From assembly GCF_001625305.1 (NCBI RefSeq), contig NW_017804209.1, positions 979,176-1,043,175 on the forward strand: a DNA stretch of 64,000 bases, given 5' to 3'. The position numbers and the translations under genes were made by a program. Under the pieces are notes generated by a model, which had not been told where the DNA came from, did no database searches, and saw only the letters and a list, made by a program, of their open reading frames with translations. This DNA comes from Branchiostoma belcheri (Eukaryota; Chordata; Leptocardii; Amphioxiformes; Branchiostomatidae). This document shows positions 21,201 through 31,900 of the stretch, one piece after another (within the stretch, counting starts at the first letter, position 1; each line of letters begins with the position of its first letter).

Positions 21201-23005
21201 GGCTATGCTGTCTATATGCAATCAGAAAATAGCACATAAAAGCTCCCAAAGACCCTGAAGACCCCCAAACCTCCAGTTTTTGGCATGTTACGGAGGCTAG
21301 GCTCGGGTCCGTTCCGCGCTTTTGTGCCGCCGGCATTCTTTCCGCCGGACTCCGGGTATCCACGCCGCGCCCGGCCCGACATGCACCGCGACCGCAACAA
21401 CATCAAAAGCAGCCTAAAGGTCACCAATTACCACGGTTCGGTCCGGCCGACTGCGCGCCTTAAGGGCGGAAAAACGGACCGCTTTAAGGGCGGAAAAACT
21501 GAGCTTTAAGGGCGGAAAAACGGACCGCCTTAAGGGCGGAAAAACTGCGCGTCTCGCACGGAGGACTATTTAGAGCCTGATTAGGGAAGCGCCGTGCTGA
21601 GAGATTAAATTTACTAACAAAGTCACCATGAGACAAACTCAGATTAAGAAGCTACAATTTAGTAGTTGTTACAGCTTTCAGTGTTACAGTTTCCAATGGT
21701 TGGTACAGTTTTCAGTGGTGCAACAGTTCAAAGTAGTTGCTACAGTTTCCAGTGTTGCCAGTTTCCAACGATTGGCACAGTTTTCATGGTTGCTACAGTT
21801 CAAAGTAGTTGCAACAGTTTTCAGTATTATATTGCTAAGTTTTCAGTCACGAGTTGCTACAGATTTCAGTAGTTGTTACAGCTTTCAGTGTTACAGTTTC
21901 CAATGGTTGCTACAGTTTCCAGTGGCTGCAACAGTTCAAAGTAGTTGCAACAGTTTTCAGTATTATATTGCTAAGTTTTCAGTCACGAGTTGCTACAGTT
22001 TTCAGTTGTTGTTACAGTGTTGAAATCAAATGTTGCGTTATGAGTAGAGACGACCTCCGCGCGTCTGGGCCGGTACGGAAGAGGCTTTTGTTGTTTCCTA
22101 AACTCCTAAATCCGCGCGGCTTATTAGCTTACCCCGGTCTGAGCAGCCTTCGGGCGGGAAGCAGCGACAAGCCTAATGACGTCGGGTCTGCGCTCATCCG
22201 GAGTTTTGTTCTGTTCTGTCTGATGTTTCGAACTAAAGAAAACCTGAACACGGTACGGACTGACGGGTCAGGGCTGTCGCGGACATGAACTGTTTTTTTT
22301 TTACACGTACATAAACGAAATACGATTACCTGCCAACTGAATGTTTTAAGAAATGCGACATGCAAGTAAAGACCAAATTTTTGAGCTGCGATTACGGAGT
22401 GAAGGATCCGGTCTCCAACAACGTTTAGCCAAAGTAAGCGCTAGACATTCAACGTGAAATAGAGAAACACGTAGTATATAACATATATGCTAAACTGACA
22501 AAGGCAGTGATATGAAGAACATACCAGCCTCTGGCTAGGACCAGGCTACCCAAGACCCTCTTGCAGGCTAACTCCTCTGGTTTTGCTGTTTCTATTTGGC
22601 CAATTTCATCTATCATTCAAGAAACTTTGGGGAGCCTCGGAGAGGCTGCTAGGTACTCACATACTACATAGTACAGCAAAGCGGACAGTTTATGATACTT
22701 ACGTTTTCTAGGTCGAACCAGGCATGCACGTTGACCATGGCCAGGTCGTTCCTGCGGAGCTCCCTCCGGGTGTACCGGCGGCCCTGCCCGTCCTCGTCCC
22801 CGTCGGCGTAGCGCTCCGTGCAGCGGTCGACGGTCGGGCGGGCTTGCCCCATCTCAAGCCCGAAGATGGGGTGCACGTCGGCCCGCGGGACGGGCCCGGG
22901 CCTGGACAGCTCCGCACCGGGGCGGGTCTTACTCTTCCTCGGGCGGGAGGACACCGGCACACCGAGGACGGCGAGAAGAAGGACCGCTACTGACGTCACG
23001 TTCAT
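18234..23005 (-). CDS. Predicted secreted basic protein with C-terminal Cys cluster, five exons, family not recognised
   Basis: Exons on minus: 22703-23005, 20295-20432, 19505-19719, 18759-19006, 18234-18388. Together they give 1059 bases, in frame, 352 residues, all with GT-AG junctions. Residues 1-20 form a signal peptide (VAVLLLAVLGVPVSS). The middle (about 85-220) is a compact, conserved-looking region with NVHAWFDLEN, VSKCHVLSFPVCYVTTTLDL and CAGTLLVYIFDL. Then comes an Arg/Lys-rich stretch (KKKRSLNRKSRHARRRNDRK) with possible dibasic cleavage sites, an acidic stretch with repeated DDV, and a C-terminal cluster of six cysteines (RCVETRDCRRYC, RYC, TCKFVC) ending CHKQH. I infer secretion and perhaps proteolytic processing. 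I do not recognise the family and assign no function. A TATA box lies about 230 bases upstream of the ATG. Confidence 0.75.
18600..18665 (+). mobile_element. 3' tail of a retroposon-like repeat
   Basis: TTGTTGTGCAATAAAGTTTGACTTTCACTTTG inside intron 4 of the secreted-protein gene resembles the A-rich/TTTGACTTT tail of a LINE-type insertion on plus. Only the tail is visible, so the class is uncertain. Confidence 0.35.
19267..19448. mobile_element. Hairpin MITE (AGCCTCTACCAGGC family) in intron 3
   Basis: Ends CACTAGCCTCTACCAGGCTT and its complement are near-perfect inverted repeats extending through CGGGAGGCGGCTGGAAAGAG and CAAATAGAGAGATA. Other members: 26466-26643, 61917-62114, 62868-63045, with degraded ones near 24552, 25040 and 25491. 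No coding capacity. Confidence 0.9.
21455..21555 (+). repeat. Short tandem repeat TTAAGGGCGGAAAAAC
   Basis: Four to five units of about 22-25 bases (GCTTTAAGGGCGGAAAAACGGACC) in intron 1 of the secreted-protein gene. Confidence 0.85.
21655..22025 (+). repeat. Minisatellite of TTGCTACAGTTTTCAGTG units
   Basis: Degenerate units of about 18-27 bases in intron 1. A longer internal direct repeat (TTCAAAGTAGTTGCAACAGT through CAGTCACGAGTTGCTACAG) occurs at about 21790-21865 and 21935-22005. Confidence 0.85.
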
Positions 23006-23235
23006 CTTCGTCTCAGGAAAATTACTAAAAAGTCAACAAGTAGTCCTTAAGGAGTCGCACAGCTACGTCGTTGGGAGAACACGTTGCAGGTGATCTTGCA
23101 GGAAGCTTAAGAACGAGTTGAGCACGCCGTCGTAAGAATTAGTCTTGAGAAGTTCCGTACGTAAGTAGAGTGTCGTGCTGTCCTGTCTTGACGCGGGTTA
23201 GGTTCTGTACTAGCGCGGGTAGGGACGCTCGCGGG

Positions 23236-23242
23236 TTTTATA
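23236..23242 (-). promoter_or_regulatory. TATA box of the secreted-protein gene
   Basis: On minus the sequence reads GGGTATAAAACCCGC, a strong TATAAAA in a GC-rich setting, about 231-237 bases upstream of the ATG at 23005. This implies a 5' UTR of about 200 bases. Two overlapping TGACGTG elements (about 23313-23323) lie about 75-85 bases further upstream. Confidence 0.65.
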
Positions 23243-23329
23243 CCCGCCCGTCTTTTGTGTTTCTCTATCCAGCAGGATCGTAACGTCCCTTCTGTAACCG
23301 GTCGTTCCCCCACAATGACGTGACGTGAG

Positions 23330-24550
23330 CGGCGGACAAAGGACTCATCTGACTTGGAAATGTGACATTTGGGAGAAGGTTTTTTCCCGTGGACGTCCCG
23401 CTGAGAAAGGCCGCCGGGGAAAAACAGCTGCCTGCCCCCGAGACGTTTACCGTGAAACTGCCGAGTCCTCAGGGTTTGGTTTAGACCCGACATTTGGTGT
23501 CAGCTCTACAAACAAGCGCTTAAAGCTATTCCACGCCTCTAACACTACAGAAGCAACAATTGCAACAATGTAACCAACCTGCCAAAATATTGACACAGTC
23601 AACACACGGACAAGGGAAGGGATCGGATGTCTGTAAACTTTGTAACAAGAAAACGTAACAAACCCGTGGGACCCGCTGGAGTGGTGGGCAAATCTCGCGT
23701 TTTGTTGCGGCGCGTGGGGAAATGTTGACTCTCCGCATCAGGAGTATACATCTACCAATCAAAAGACTACGAATTACTGTTTATGTAGCTAACTTCAGTC
23801 TCTGGGAAACTAGTTTAGGGCTAGGCGTCCTCTTGGCGACAAAAGTCCTGACGCCGTATCGCGATCGACGAAACATCTTGGCGACGAAAAATCTTGAACC
23901 CTAGACTCGGGACAAGATTTTTCTATGAAGCCTTTGTATGTAATCTCCAAGTAGATATTGAGATGGATACTCTTGCAACCCGTCAACCAACCAACTAACT
24001 GACCTACAAACAGATTTCACATGGGCGTACTGAAGACGCTCCTTTTTTCCTGATTGGGAAAAAAGGCTCTAGCTGTGCGGGCAAAGATCACGGGTTATGA
24101 TGATGACCTAGAACTAGCTATAGTAATTAACAGTGACTGGGAATTTCATACATAGAAATTTTAGGTGCAGGTTACGTTTCTCCAACGAGCAAATGACGTC
24201 CTTGGTTTTCTCGATTATTTCTGAGTAATAGTGCCCGGGTTTGGCGTGAGTGCGATCCCCGGCATGGGACCAGGAGTATCTTTCTGTTTCTACTCTCCTA
24301 ATTCTTAACTTACATCTGTATGTGATATACAGGAAATGGAAGGTTTGTTTTTGTAATCAAGATTGGCATCATCAAATACCAAATCCCACACATCTACTTG
24401 GAGATAATTGACATTTCTGAGCTGTGAGATTTTTCGGTCATGACTGGGTCTGTAGGGAGCAGTGGCCGCGTTCCCAGCCGCGCCGTGACGTCACAATGAC
24501 GTCAGCAGGGTCGCAAGGGAAGGAGAAGGGACAATGGGAGGCGGACAATA
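23330..24550. other. Intergenic DNA, no gene seen
   Basis: No coding region, RNA gene or clear repeat family recognised on either strand between the promoter of the minus gene and the first of the hairpin elements. Confidence 0.5.
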
Positions 24551-24551
24551 G

Positions 24552-24960
24552 CAGCCGTCTAGCCTCTAACAGGCGTTCGGGGGGGGGGGGCGGCTGGAAC
24601 TACATGTAGTAGGAATTGGCCAAATAGAGAGATAGCATGCCAAGGGAGTTGGTCCGCTAGCCTTGAGAGTACAGTTTGCCGCGCCCGAATGTAGTCTCTA
24701 TCGGACTAACTCCCCTGGCAGGTTATCTCTACTCTCCAAGCAGAGGTTTGGGTTTTGGGTAATTTTTGACGCGTTTTTAGACTTTTTTATCGGGGTTTCT
24801 TTTTTGCATTGAAATTTTTGTTTCACCCACACCCACACCGATGAAAAAGTAAATTAAAAAAAACGCCANNNNNNNNNNNNNNNNNNNNNNNNNNNNNNNN
24901 NNNNNNNNNNNNNNNNNNNNNNNNNNNNCAACAACCAAACCTCTGCTTGGAGAATAGGTT
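24552..24960. mobile_element. Nested degraded hairpin elements around an assembly gap
   Basis: A degraded AGCCTCTACCAGGC-family element (24558-24725) runs into a second foldback family whose ends read CTCTCCAAGCAGAGGTTTGG (24733) and CCAAACCTCTGCTTGGAGA (about 24934-24952). Ns at 24869-24928 lie at the centre of the second hairpin, as expected where a long inverted repeat broke the assembly. Confidence 0.7.
24869..24928. other. Assembly gap (60 N)
   Basis: Unknown bases inside a foldback element; length may be nominal. Confidence 0.99.
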
Positions 24961-25490
24961 ATCTCAAGAAGCTTTCATCAGTAGAATGTCCTTGATTATA
25001 GAGAGATAACCAAGGACATGAAAGCTTCTTGCTATAATTGTCCATTTATTTTACTCTTCCCAGCCGCCTCCAGATGCCTGGTAGAGGCTAACCCGGCCCG
25101 ACAATAGTACCCGCCGGCCCGCCACAGTTGAGCGGCGATGACGCAGGCCCGGCCCGACAATGGCAGCGTCCCTCCGCCCGGAGCGCGGCGGGGTCCCCGT
25201 GCACTGTCGCCCGAACAAAAGCCCCGGTCTGTCCGCTACTGTGTACCCAACACAATGGGCTAAAAATATCCGCACGAAGAAAGGAGCCGGAGGCTGGAAT
25301 GTGTGGAGAAAGGGGGTCCCGGGGACGCGCGCTATTTTCGGACGGGTCGGCCCGCCCCAATCCCACCCACCATTCTGCGCCGAAATGCCGCGGGAATTCA
25401 GCGCAAAGGGCACGCTGAACGCACGGCGGATGGGGAGGCTGGAATTCCGGCCTGGAATGTGGACTATAGAACGCGTGAATGCAGGGACTC

Positions 25491-25690
25491 CTAGCCTCTA
25501 CCAGGCACCGCGGATCGCTAGCTGGAAAAATAGTAGAAATTGGTCGAAATAAAGGGATAGTATACCATAGAAGATCCAGGGCCATAGAAGCTCCAATTCG
25601 CGACCCACGGATCTTCTTTGGCCGGCTGGATCTTCTCTGGTATACTATCCCTTTATTTCGGCCAATTTCTATTTTTCCACCCATCCACGA
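25491..25690. mobile_element. Variant hairpin MITE
   Basis: Left end TAGCCTCTACCAGGCACCGC; the arm GAAATAAAGGGATAGTATACC pairs with GGTATACTATCCCTTTATTTC about 75 bases on. It is a diverged member of the 19267 family with a different interior. Confidence 0.75.
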
Positions 25691-25726
25691 TGGACAGATT
25701 ATAATACAGGGACGCCAGCATACTCT

Positions 25727-26235
25727 CCAAGCAGAGGTTGTGGGGGAATGATCGTTTTCTTTTTGCCACCGAAAGGGATCTGCTTGGAGATTAGCCAGCA
25801 GTCCTGATATGTTTGTGAAAAGGGTGACCACCTGTTACGGTCTATTGGATAGTACATCTCTGAACGCAATTCAGCTTCTGCTGCAATGTTCGTGATTTTA
25901 ACAATAAACCATTTTTGATTGATTGATTGATTGATGATATAGATCGTTACCGTGGCACTAGCAGTACCTAGCTCGCTTTTCGCCGGCTCCCTAGTTAGTC
26001 CGCTACACAAAACTATGTAGGGAGCCCCCCGGCGCTTGGGTACCACAGGCTATAGCAGTTAATCTCCAAGCAGATCCCTCTCGGTGGTAAAAAGACAGTA
26101 TCAAATTGGCCAGGCAGTATCCATTAGCCAGAGAAGGTCGCCGGCCACCGACGGGTTGGTGGGGGTCAGGACAAAAAAAAACGGCCATATATAAAAAGGT
26201 AACGATCATTCCCCCACAACCTCTGCTTGGAGAGT
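25727..26235. mobile_element. CTCCAAGCAGA foldback family, two or three members
   Basis: The ends CTCTCCAAGCAGAGGTTGTG (25729) and CAACCTCTGCTTGGAGAGTA (about 26217-26235), with internal ATCTGCTTGGAGATTA and AATCTCCAAGCAGATCCC, show nested copies of a second MITE family. Between them are TTGA repeats (about 25917-25935). Other members: 26330-26345, 26905-26925, 36522-36540, 52445-52605, 59404-59440. Confidence 0.7.
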
Positions 26236-26465
26236 ATAAAGCAGTATCCATTTGCCAGAGGACTGTCTAGTGCTAAGTAGTAGGGTATATAGACACTCCT
26301 GGCCAATGGACACTGCTTTGCCACCGTATGATCTGCTTGGAGATTACGTATATGGTATGGTGTCTTGAAGGTTGCTTACACATGTATGACTGTGCCAGGA
26401 ATTTCAGCCTAGAATGTGGCTTATAGAACGCGTGGTTACAATACAGGGGACGCCAACAGTCCTGA

Positions 26466-26643
26466 GTAGCCTCTACCAGGCTCCGGGAGACGGCTGAAAA
26501 GAGTAGAAATCGGTCAAATAGAGAGATAACACGCCGAGGGAGTTAATGTCCTTTCCATCAGACCAACTCCCTCGGCATATTATCTCTCTATTTGACCGAT
26601 TTCTACTCCTTTCAGCCGTCTCCCGGAGCCTGGTAGAGGCTAC
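26466..26643. mobile_element. Near-perfect hairpin MITE
   Basis: GTAGCCTCTACCAGGCTCCG to its complement at the right end, with arms of about 75 bases interrupted by very few mismatches. It is the most symmetrical copy of the 19267 family and so probably young. Confidence 0.9.
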
Positions 26644-27289
26644 GGGAATACGGATTGGATTGTACGATTCGGCAAAAAAAAAAGAATAAAATGGGCCAAG
26701 GGAGTCCGGTCGCGGGGAGGTAGTTTCTTTCCCTGCGCGGCCAGTCAAACCTACAAGGCGGTCAAACTCCCCTGGCAAACATTCTCCTTTATATATAGCC
26801 AGCATAGTTAGTCTGGTAGAGATTATATAGAACGTGTGATGACAGGGACTCCTGCAGTTCTGAGATGTTTTTAAAAATTGTGACCACCTGTTATGGTCTA
26901 TGGGATTACTCTCCAAGCAGAGGTTGATGGTGGAAGATCGTTTACTCCTTATATATGGTCCGTTGAAAGATTCCCGAGAATCATACACTCAACACGAGCA
27001 CACACTGTGAACTCGGTCTACAACCTGACGAGGATTCCAAAGAACCATACGAACATATACCGAAGTCTCCCGAAGATTGCCGAGAGCCGAACGGCGACTT
27101 TCGAACGCTTTAGCTTGGTTATTTTTTTTTTTTTTAACGGAGTGGTTCAATGCATGCAAGGCCTATGCGACCACTTCTCGGCATTGAACTAGAAATATGA
27201 GAGAAACGTGACTGTGTCAAGAGATGGCGGTGAACGTTTGATTTGAAAGCCTGTTTCCATTTTCGAACCGTGGCGGGAAATGTGGGCCT

Positions 27290-27365
27290 ATCGTGCGTCT
27301 GATTGGCTAGAGGTGATGTCATTGCTTTGTGCAGCAGCGACATTAGCGGCCAGTATAAAGGGTAA
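27290..27365 (+). promoter_or_regulatory. Orphan CCAAT/TATA promoter-like segment
   Basis: TCTGATTGGCTAGAGG (reverse CCAAT at about 27300), GTGATGTCATTG (CRE-like) and CCAGTATAAAGGG (TATA at about 27353) occur in the order and spacing of a metazoan core promoter on plus. No coding exon is recognised directly downstream; TLR-A starts 1.5 kb further on. Functional status is unknown. Confidence 0.35.
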
Positions 27366-27819
27366 CGTTCAGTTCGCCAGAAATAGGACTTTACAAAATG
27401 CTTCATATCTTCTTTAAAATATGGTATCGTACCCCAAAAAAGTTTTCATGGCTAGTTAGTTACCCCTAAATTATAGATGGTATCGAGAATTTTATTTTCC
27501 TTGTGGCATTTCGCAGAAAATAGGGTCTTTTGAAATGGCATTTCGCACCCTGTCATGTTTTTGAAGTGTCTTTGAAGTTATCATCGATAGCCCCCTTGCG
27601 ATTCTGTCGATTATAGCAGCGATTTTGCGAACGCGTTCGAGTATTAAAGGCATTCATGTATTACCCCGAGTGTACCCTAAAAGAGTACCAAGTCAAAAAC
27701 TAAAGGACTGTATGAAAGTGTATTTTTATTGGTGAGTATTTTGTTTTTAGCCATCGCAATGGATCTGAAACGTCAAAGCAGTGAAAGCTTGTTTGTAACT
27801 GAAGAGATTACGATAAATT

Positions 27820-28060
27820 CCAAGTGGCCACAACGCAATACGTAGAATTAAAACGGCGAATTACGCTCTACGCAAAATGCGTCAATTGCGCTCTACTATA
27901 CGTTGAATTAGAGCGGTCCGTCTACGCTCTACGTAGAATTAAAACGGGCGATTACGCTCTACGGAAAAAGGGCTTGTGGCAGACGAACTTGCAGGTGGTC
28001 ATCACGTGTCTGTAGCTAGTTTTTCACGTGGTGTTCACGTGTCAGCAGTGCTGCTTGTTC
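27820..28060. repeat. Palindromic TACGCTCTACG repeat fused to a copy of the secreted-protein gene 3' end
   Basis: The block AATTAAAACGGCGAATTACG with repeated ACGCTCTACG also occurs downstream of TLR-A (32740-32940) and TLR-C (51285-51485). Here it is joined at about 27969 to GGCTTGTGGCAGACGAACTT followed by three CACGTG or related boxes, which is the repeat at 18130-18236. Confidence 0.8.
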
Positions 28061-28250
28061 GCGTGACGTTCACCTGCAAAACCGGTTCTACCATACTCCC
28101 GTCGGCCTTTGCGCCAACTATCTCCTAAACCCTGAACGCCGATAAGGAAGTCACAGCTGAGTAAATTGTGCTTTTTATTGTATGATTCAGCGGCCCAAGT
28201 ACCCAGTAAGTGTTATATATGCATGGTTCATTGAATGGGGAATTCTAGGG

Positions 28251-28800
28251 AATCTTTCAACGGACCGAGTTCACGGTGTTAAGTGTTGAGTGTATGATTC
28301 TCCGGTATCTTTCAACGGACCCTGTTCACGGTGTGTTGTGTTGAATGTATGACTCTCGGGAATCTTTCAACGGACCGAGTTCACGGTGTTATGTGTTCAG
28401 TGTATGGCTATCCGGAATCTTTCAACGGACAGTGTTCACCGTGTTATGTGTTGAGTGTATGATTTTCGGGAATCTTTCAACGGACCGAGTTCACGGTGTT
28501 ATGTGTTGAGTGTATGAATATCCGGAATCTTTCAACGGACCGAGTTCACGGTGTTATGTGTTGAGTGTATGCATATCCGGAATCTTTCAACGGACCCTTT
28601 TCACGGTGTTTAATGTGTTGAGTGTACTCTCGGGAACCTTTCAACGGACCGAGTTCACGGTGTGTTGTGTTGAGTGTATGACTCCAGAATCTTTCAACGG
28701 ACAGTGTTCACGGTGTTATGTGTCGAGTGTTTGACTCTCTGGAATCTTTCAACGGACCGAGTTTATGGTGTTATGTGTATGATTCTCAGAAATCTTGTAC
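28251..28800 (+). repeat. 55-bp tandem repeat immediately upstream of TLR-A
   Basis: Ten units of consensus AATCTTTCAACGGACCGAGT followed by TCACGGTGTTATGTGTTGAG and TGTATGANTNTCCGG. Unit starts are 28251, 28306, 28361, 28416, 28471, 28526, 28581, 28635, 28688 and 28743. One inverted unit lies at 26958-27020. The array ends about 60 bases before the TATA box of TLR-A. Confidence 0.95.
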
Positions 28801-28844
28801 GGACTGCACAGTGATCTTGTTGTTCAGTTAATATCTCAGTATCA

Positions 28845-28851
28845 TATAAAT
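28845..28851 (+). promoter_or_regulatory. TATA box of TLR-A
   Basis: CATATAAATAAAG lies about 60 bases upstream of the start codon at 28907, predicting a very short leader. An out-of-frame ATG at 28897 opens a six-codon frame overlapping the main start, which could lower translation. The other TLR copies have neither this TATA nor this upstream ATG. Confidence 0.6.
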
Positions 28852-28906
28852 AAAGTAACAGCGATCTCAACAAAAATTGACAGTGGCCTATCGCACATGG
28901 ACCGAC

Positions 28907-31900
28907 ATGGAGTCTAAACCCGCTCCTCTCGCCGTCTGCTTGGCTGTGGTTTCCGTGTTCATCGCCCAACATGGACGGGTTAGAGGACAACTCTCCCCAC
29001 CTGTGTGTCAGACCTGGAACTCAACAACTGTCGTGTGTAAATGGGATGATGACTTGTATCATCCAATTACCCATGCGCCTCTAACCCAAGTACCTCCCGG
29101 CATCCCCGAGTCTGTCATCACGGTGGATCTCAGTGAGAACAACATAACTATACTGTATAACGGCTCGTTTAGTGGGTTAAGAAACCTGAGATCCTTAGAC
29201 CTGTCTGATAATCCTATACAGACTATCGAGGCCGGTGCGTTTGCAAGGTTGGAAAAATTACAACGTCTAGATATTTATGATTCTCAACCAATGTATCTTC
29301 TTCATAATGGAATGTTCCAAGATCTGCGAAACCTGAACTATCTGGCCGTGGAGACTTACACCGATACAGTCGCCAGTGAGGGCGTGTTCACGGGGTTATC
29401 TAAACTCAGGCATTTACGACTCGTGATGAATATCAGCAATTTACCCGATCATATTTTTGATCCTTTGACTTCATTGGAAAGTCTAGAGATAGTCGGCGAT
29501 TACATAGAAGATGACCTAGTCCACAGCGGAAGTGGGTTCTTACAACGACGCCTGCTGTGGGCACCGCTGAACAACCTTAAAACGTTGAGACTCGAGATCA
29601 TCGATTTCAGGCTACCTAGCGCCAGTGACTTCTACTTTGGACCTGTATTTACAAATATGTCTAGATTAGAGACTATAGAAATATATCAAACTGACGTTTC
29701 CCTCAATGCACAAATGTTCCGGCCGTTATTACCGACTGTGAAACATTTACGCACTGGCGCTCGGATATCCCCCGGTCTGCTGAAGTCACTCACACATCTG
29801 CAGACGCTGGACTTCGACAACCGTGCTTCATATCCGTATTTCACCATTTTGGACGTTCTGCCTGAACTCCGACACACGCAGATTCAGGAGTTGTCATTTT
29901 TCAACATGGAACTGGAAACGCAGAAATTATCATCTGATACTCTTGCGGGAATAAAAGGCCTGAAAAGTTTGAAAACTTTGATTTTCAAGTCCGACAGCGA
30001 TTTGGTCACCATAGAAGCTAACGCCTTTGCGGGTTTGTCACATTTGCACAGACTGGATCTGACGCGGGTCACCCTCGAGACTTTACACGACAAGGCGTTC
30101 AGCGGACTGTCCTCAGTCACTCATCTCAACTTGACACAAAGCTGGATTTCTACTTTACCACAATACGTGTTTGAAGGACTGTCATCGCTCACTCATCTTG
30201 ATTTGAGCCAGAACGAGTTGCAGACCTCCCAAGCTCAGCTTCCAGAGACCTTGGACTATCTTGATCTCAGTCACAATAAGTTATACGGAGTCACAGGTCA
30301 ACCATGTAACTCCTCTATATCATTTAACTTCGGCAGTTTAAAATGGGTGAATCATCTGAATTTGAGTCATAATGAAATTGACCTAGTTCCCATGACTTGT
30401 TTCCCCCGGAATATCACTGTGCTTGATTTGCAACACAACAGACTGGAAAGATTCCTTGCCCTCTGCAATATTGAGGGTTTACGGTATCTCGACCTTTCTA
30501 ACAATGAACTCGATGATTTTTTCGAGTTTTATAGTGATTTTACTATTTGTTGGCAACCAGGCATAGAAACACTTAAGCTGGATAACAACGGTATAACAGA
30601 AATAGGAGAAGGGTTACCAGCAATAAGGAGAAGCTTGAAAACGCTGACTCTTTCTCACAACCAAATCCACCGTATCGAAACAGGACAACTGACATGGTCG
30701 GACCAGCTGGAACATTTGGATCTCAGTCATAACGAGATCAACACCGTCATGCCATCCGCCTTCCGTGGACTATCGCGGCTACAGTTCCTGGATCTCAGTA
30801 ACAACAAGATAAAGAATATAACTAAGACAACATTTGAAGGTTTAGGCAACCTTACACATCTAAACCTGGAAGCCAACAGGATACCAGTGATTGGGGACGC
30901 CTTTAAGCGTCTGTACGGGTTGAGACACCTGAATCTGAGGAGCAACAGTTTGGCTGTGTTAAATCAAACAACACTGGGTCCTGTTGTCCACCGGTTAGAG
31001 ACTATCGACATTGCAGACAATCCGTTTCTGTGTGACTGTAATTCAATGTGGTTTGTCGAGTGGGCCCTGGATAAATACGACAGGGTAGCGAACTTCCACA
31101 ACCCCTATCCTGACTTTGGTCGAGGGTACACATGTTCCCGTCCAGCTGGATTGCGTGGAAGACGTTTGATAGACGGGCTGACGCAGAAACAAAAATCTAA
31201 CGACAGGCAGGATCCATCAGAACGAAAGTTCTTCGACACAGTCTGTAGTCATGGATTCCGGCCCAACCGCCTCCTGGCTTGTGTGCTCGCCTCTTCGGGC
31301 ATCTTCGTCGCCATGACGACCATTTTCCTGGTCGACTACCACGTCGGCCGTGTTCAGTACTTGCTGTGGATGTTGGACAAGTGGAGGAGACCGAAGATTG
31401 GCGAAGTCAAGAATCAAGAGCCGCACAGATACACGCACGATGCTTTTCTTGCCTACAACAACCGGGACGTCTGGTGGGTTATACATCAAGCGATAGAGAA
31501 TCTGGAGCCTGACTACAGTCTGGTCATACACGAAAGGGACTTTGCAGTGGGCGCTCCCATTGTGGAAAACATCGCGGATGCCGTGGAAAACAGCCGGAGA
31601 ACCGTCTGCCTCATCACCAGGAACTTCCTGAAGAGTAAGTGGTGCGAGTACGAGTTCCAGCTGGCCCAGTACCACATGTTTGAGGAGGGGGGAGGGGTGC
31701 GTCTCATCCTGGTGTTTCTGGAGAGGATTCCTAACGAAATGCTGAAACAGTTCAACCATCTGAACGCCGTAGTAAAGAGGGACACATACCTGACGTGGCC
31801 AGACGACGTGCGGAAAAGGCCGCTGTTCTGGAGGCGGCTGCGAGACGCTCTGGGTGATCCTCTACCCCGGGACCCAGAGCCTCAGCAGCAGGCACAGGGT

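Noticed and set aside
25088-25831. 247-codon minus-strand frame
   Set aside because: It runs across GC-rich intergenic DNA and through two hairpin elements, with no domain recognised.
28251-28800. CRISPR-like array
   Set aside because: The 55-bp units are contiguous with no unique spacers, and the setting is a eukaryotic genome.
31217-31759. 180-codon minus-strand frame opposite the TIR domain, conserved at 40896 and in part at 49774 and 57649
   Set aside because: It mirrors a highly conserved coding strand in four near-identical paralogues; conservation follows from the sense gene, and no start context or promoter is seen.
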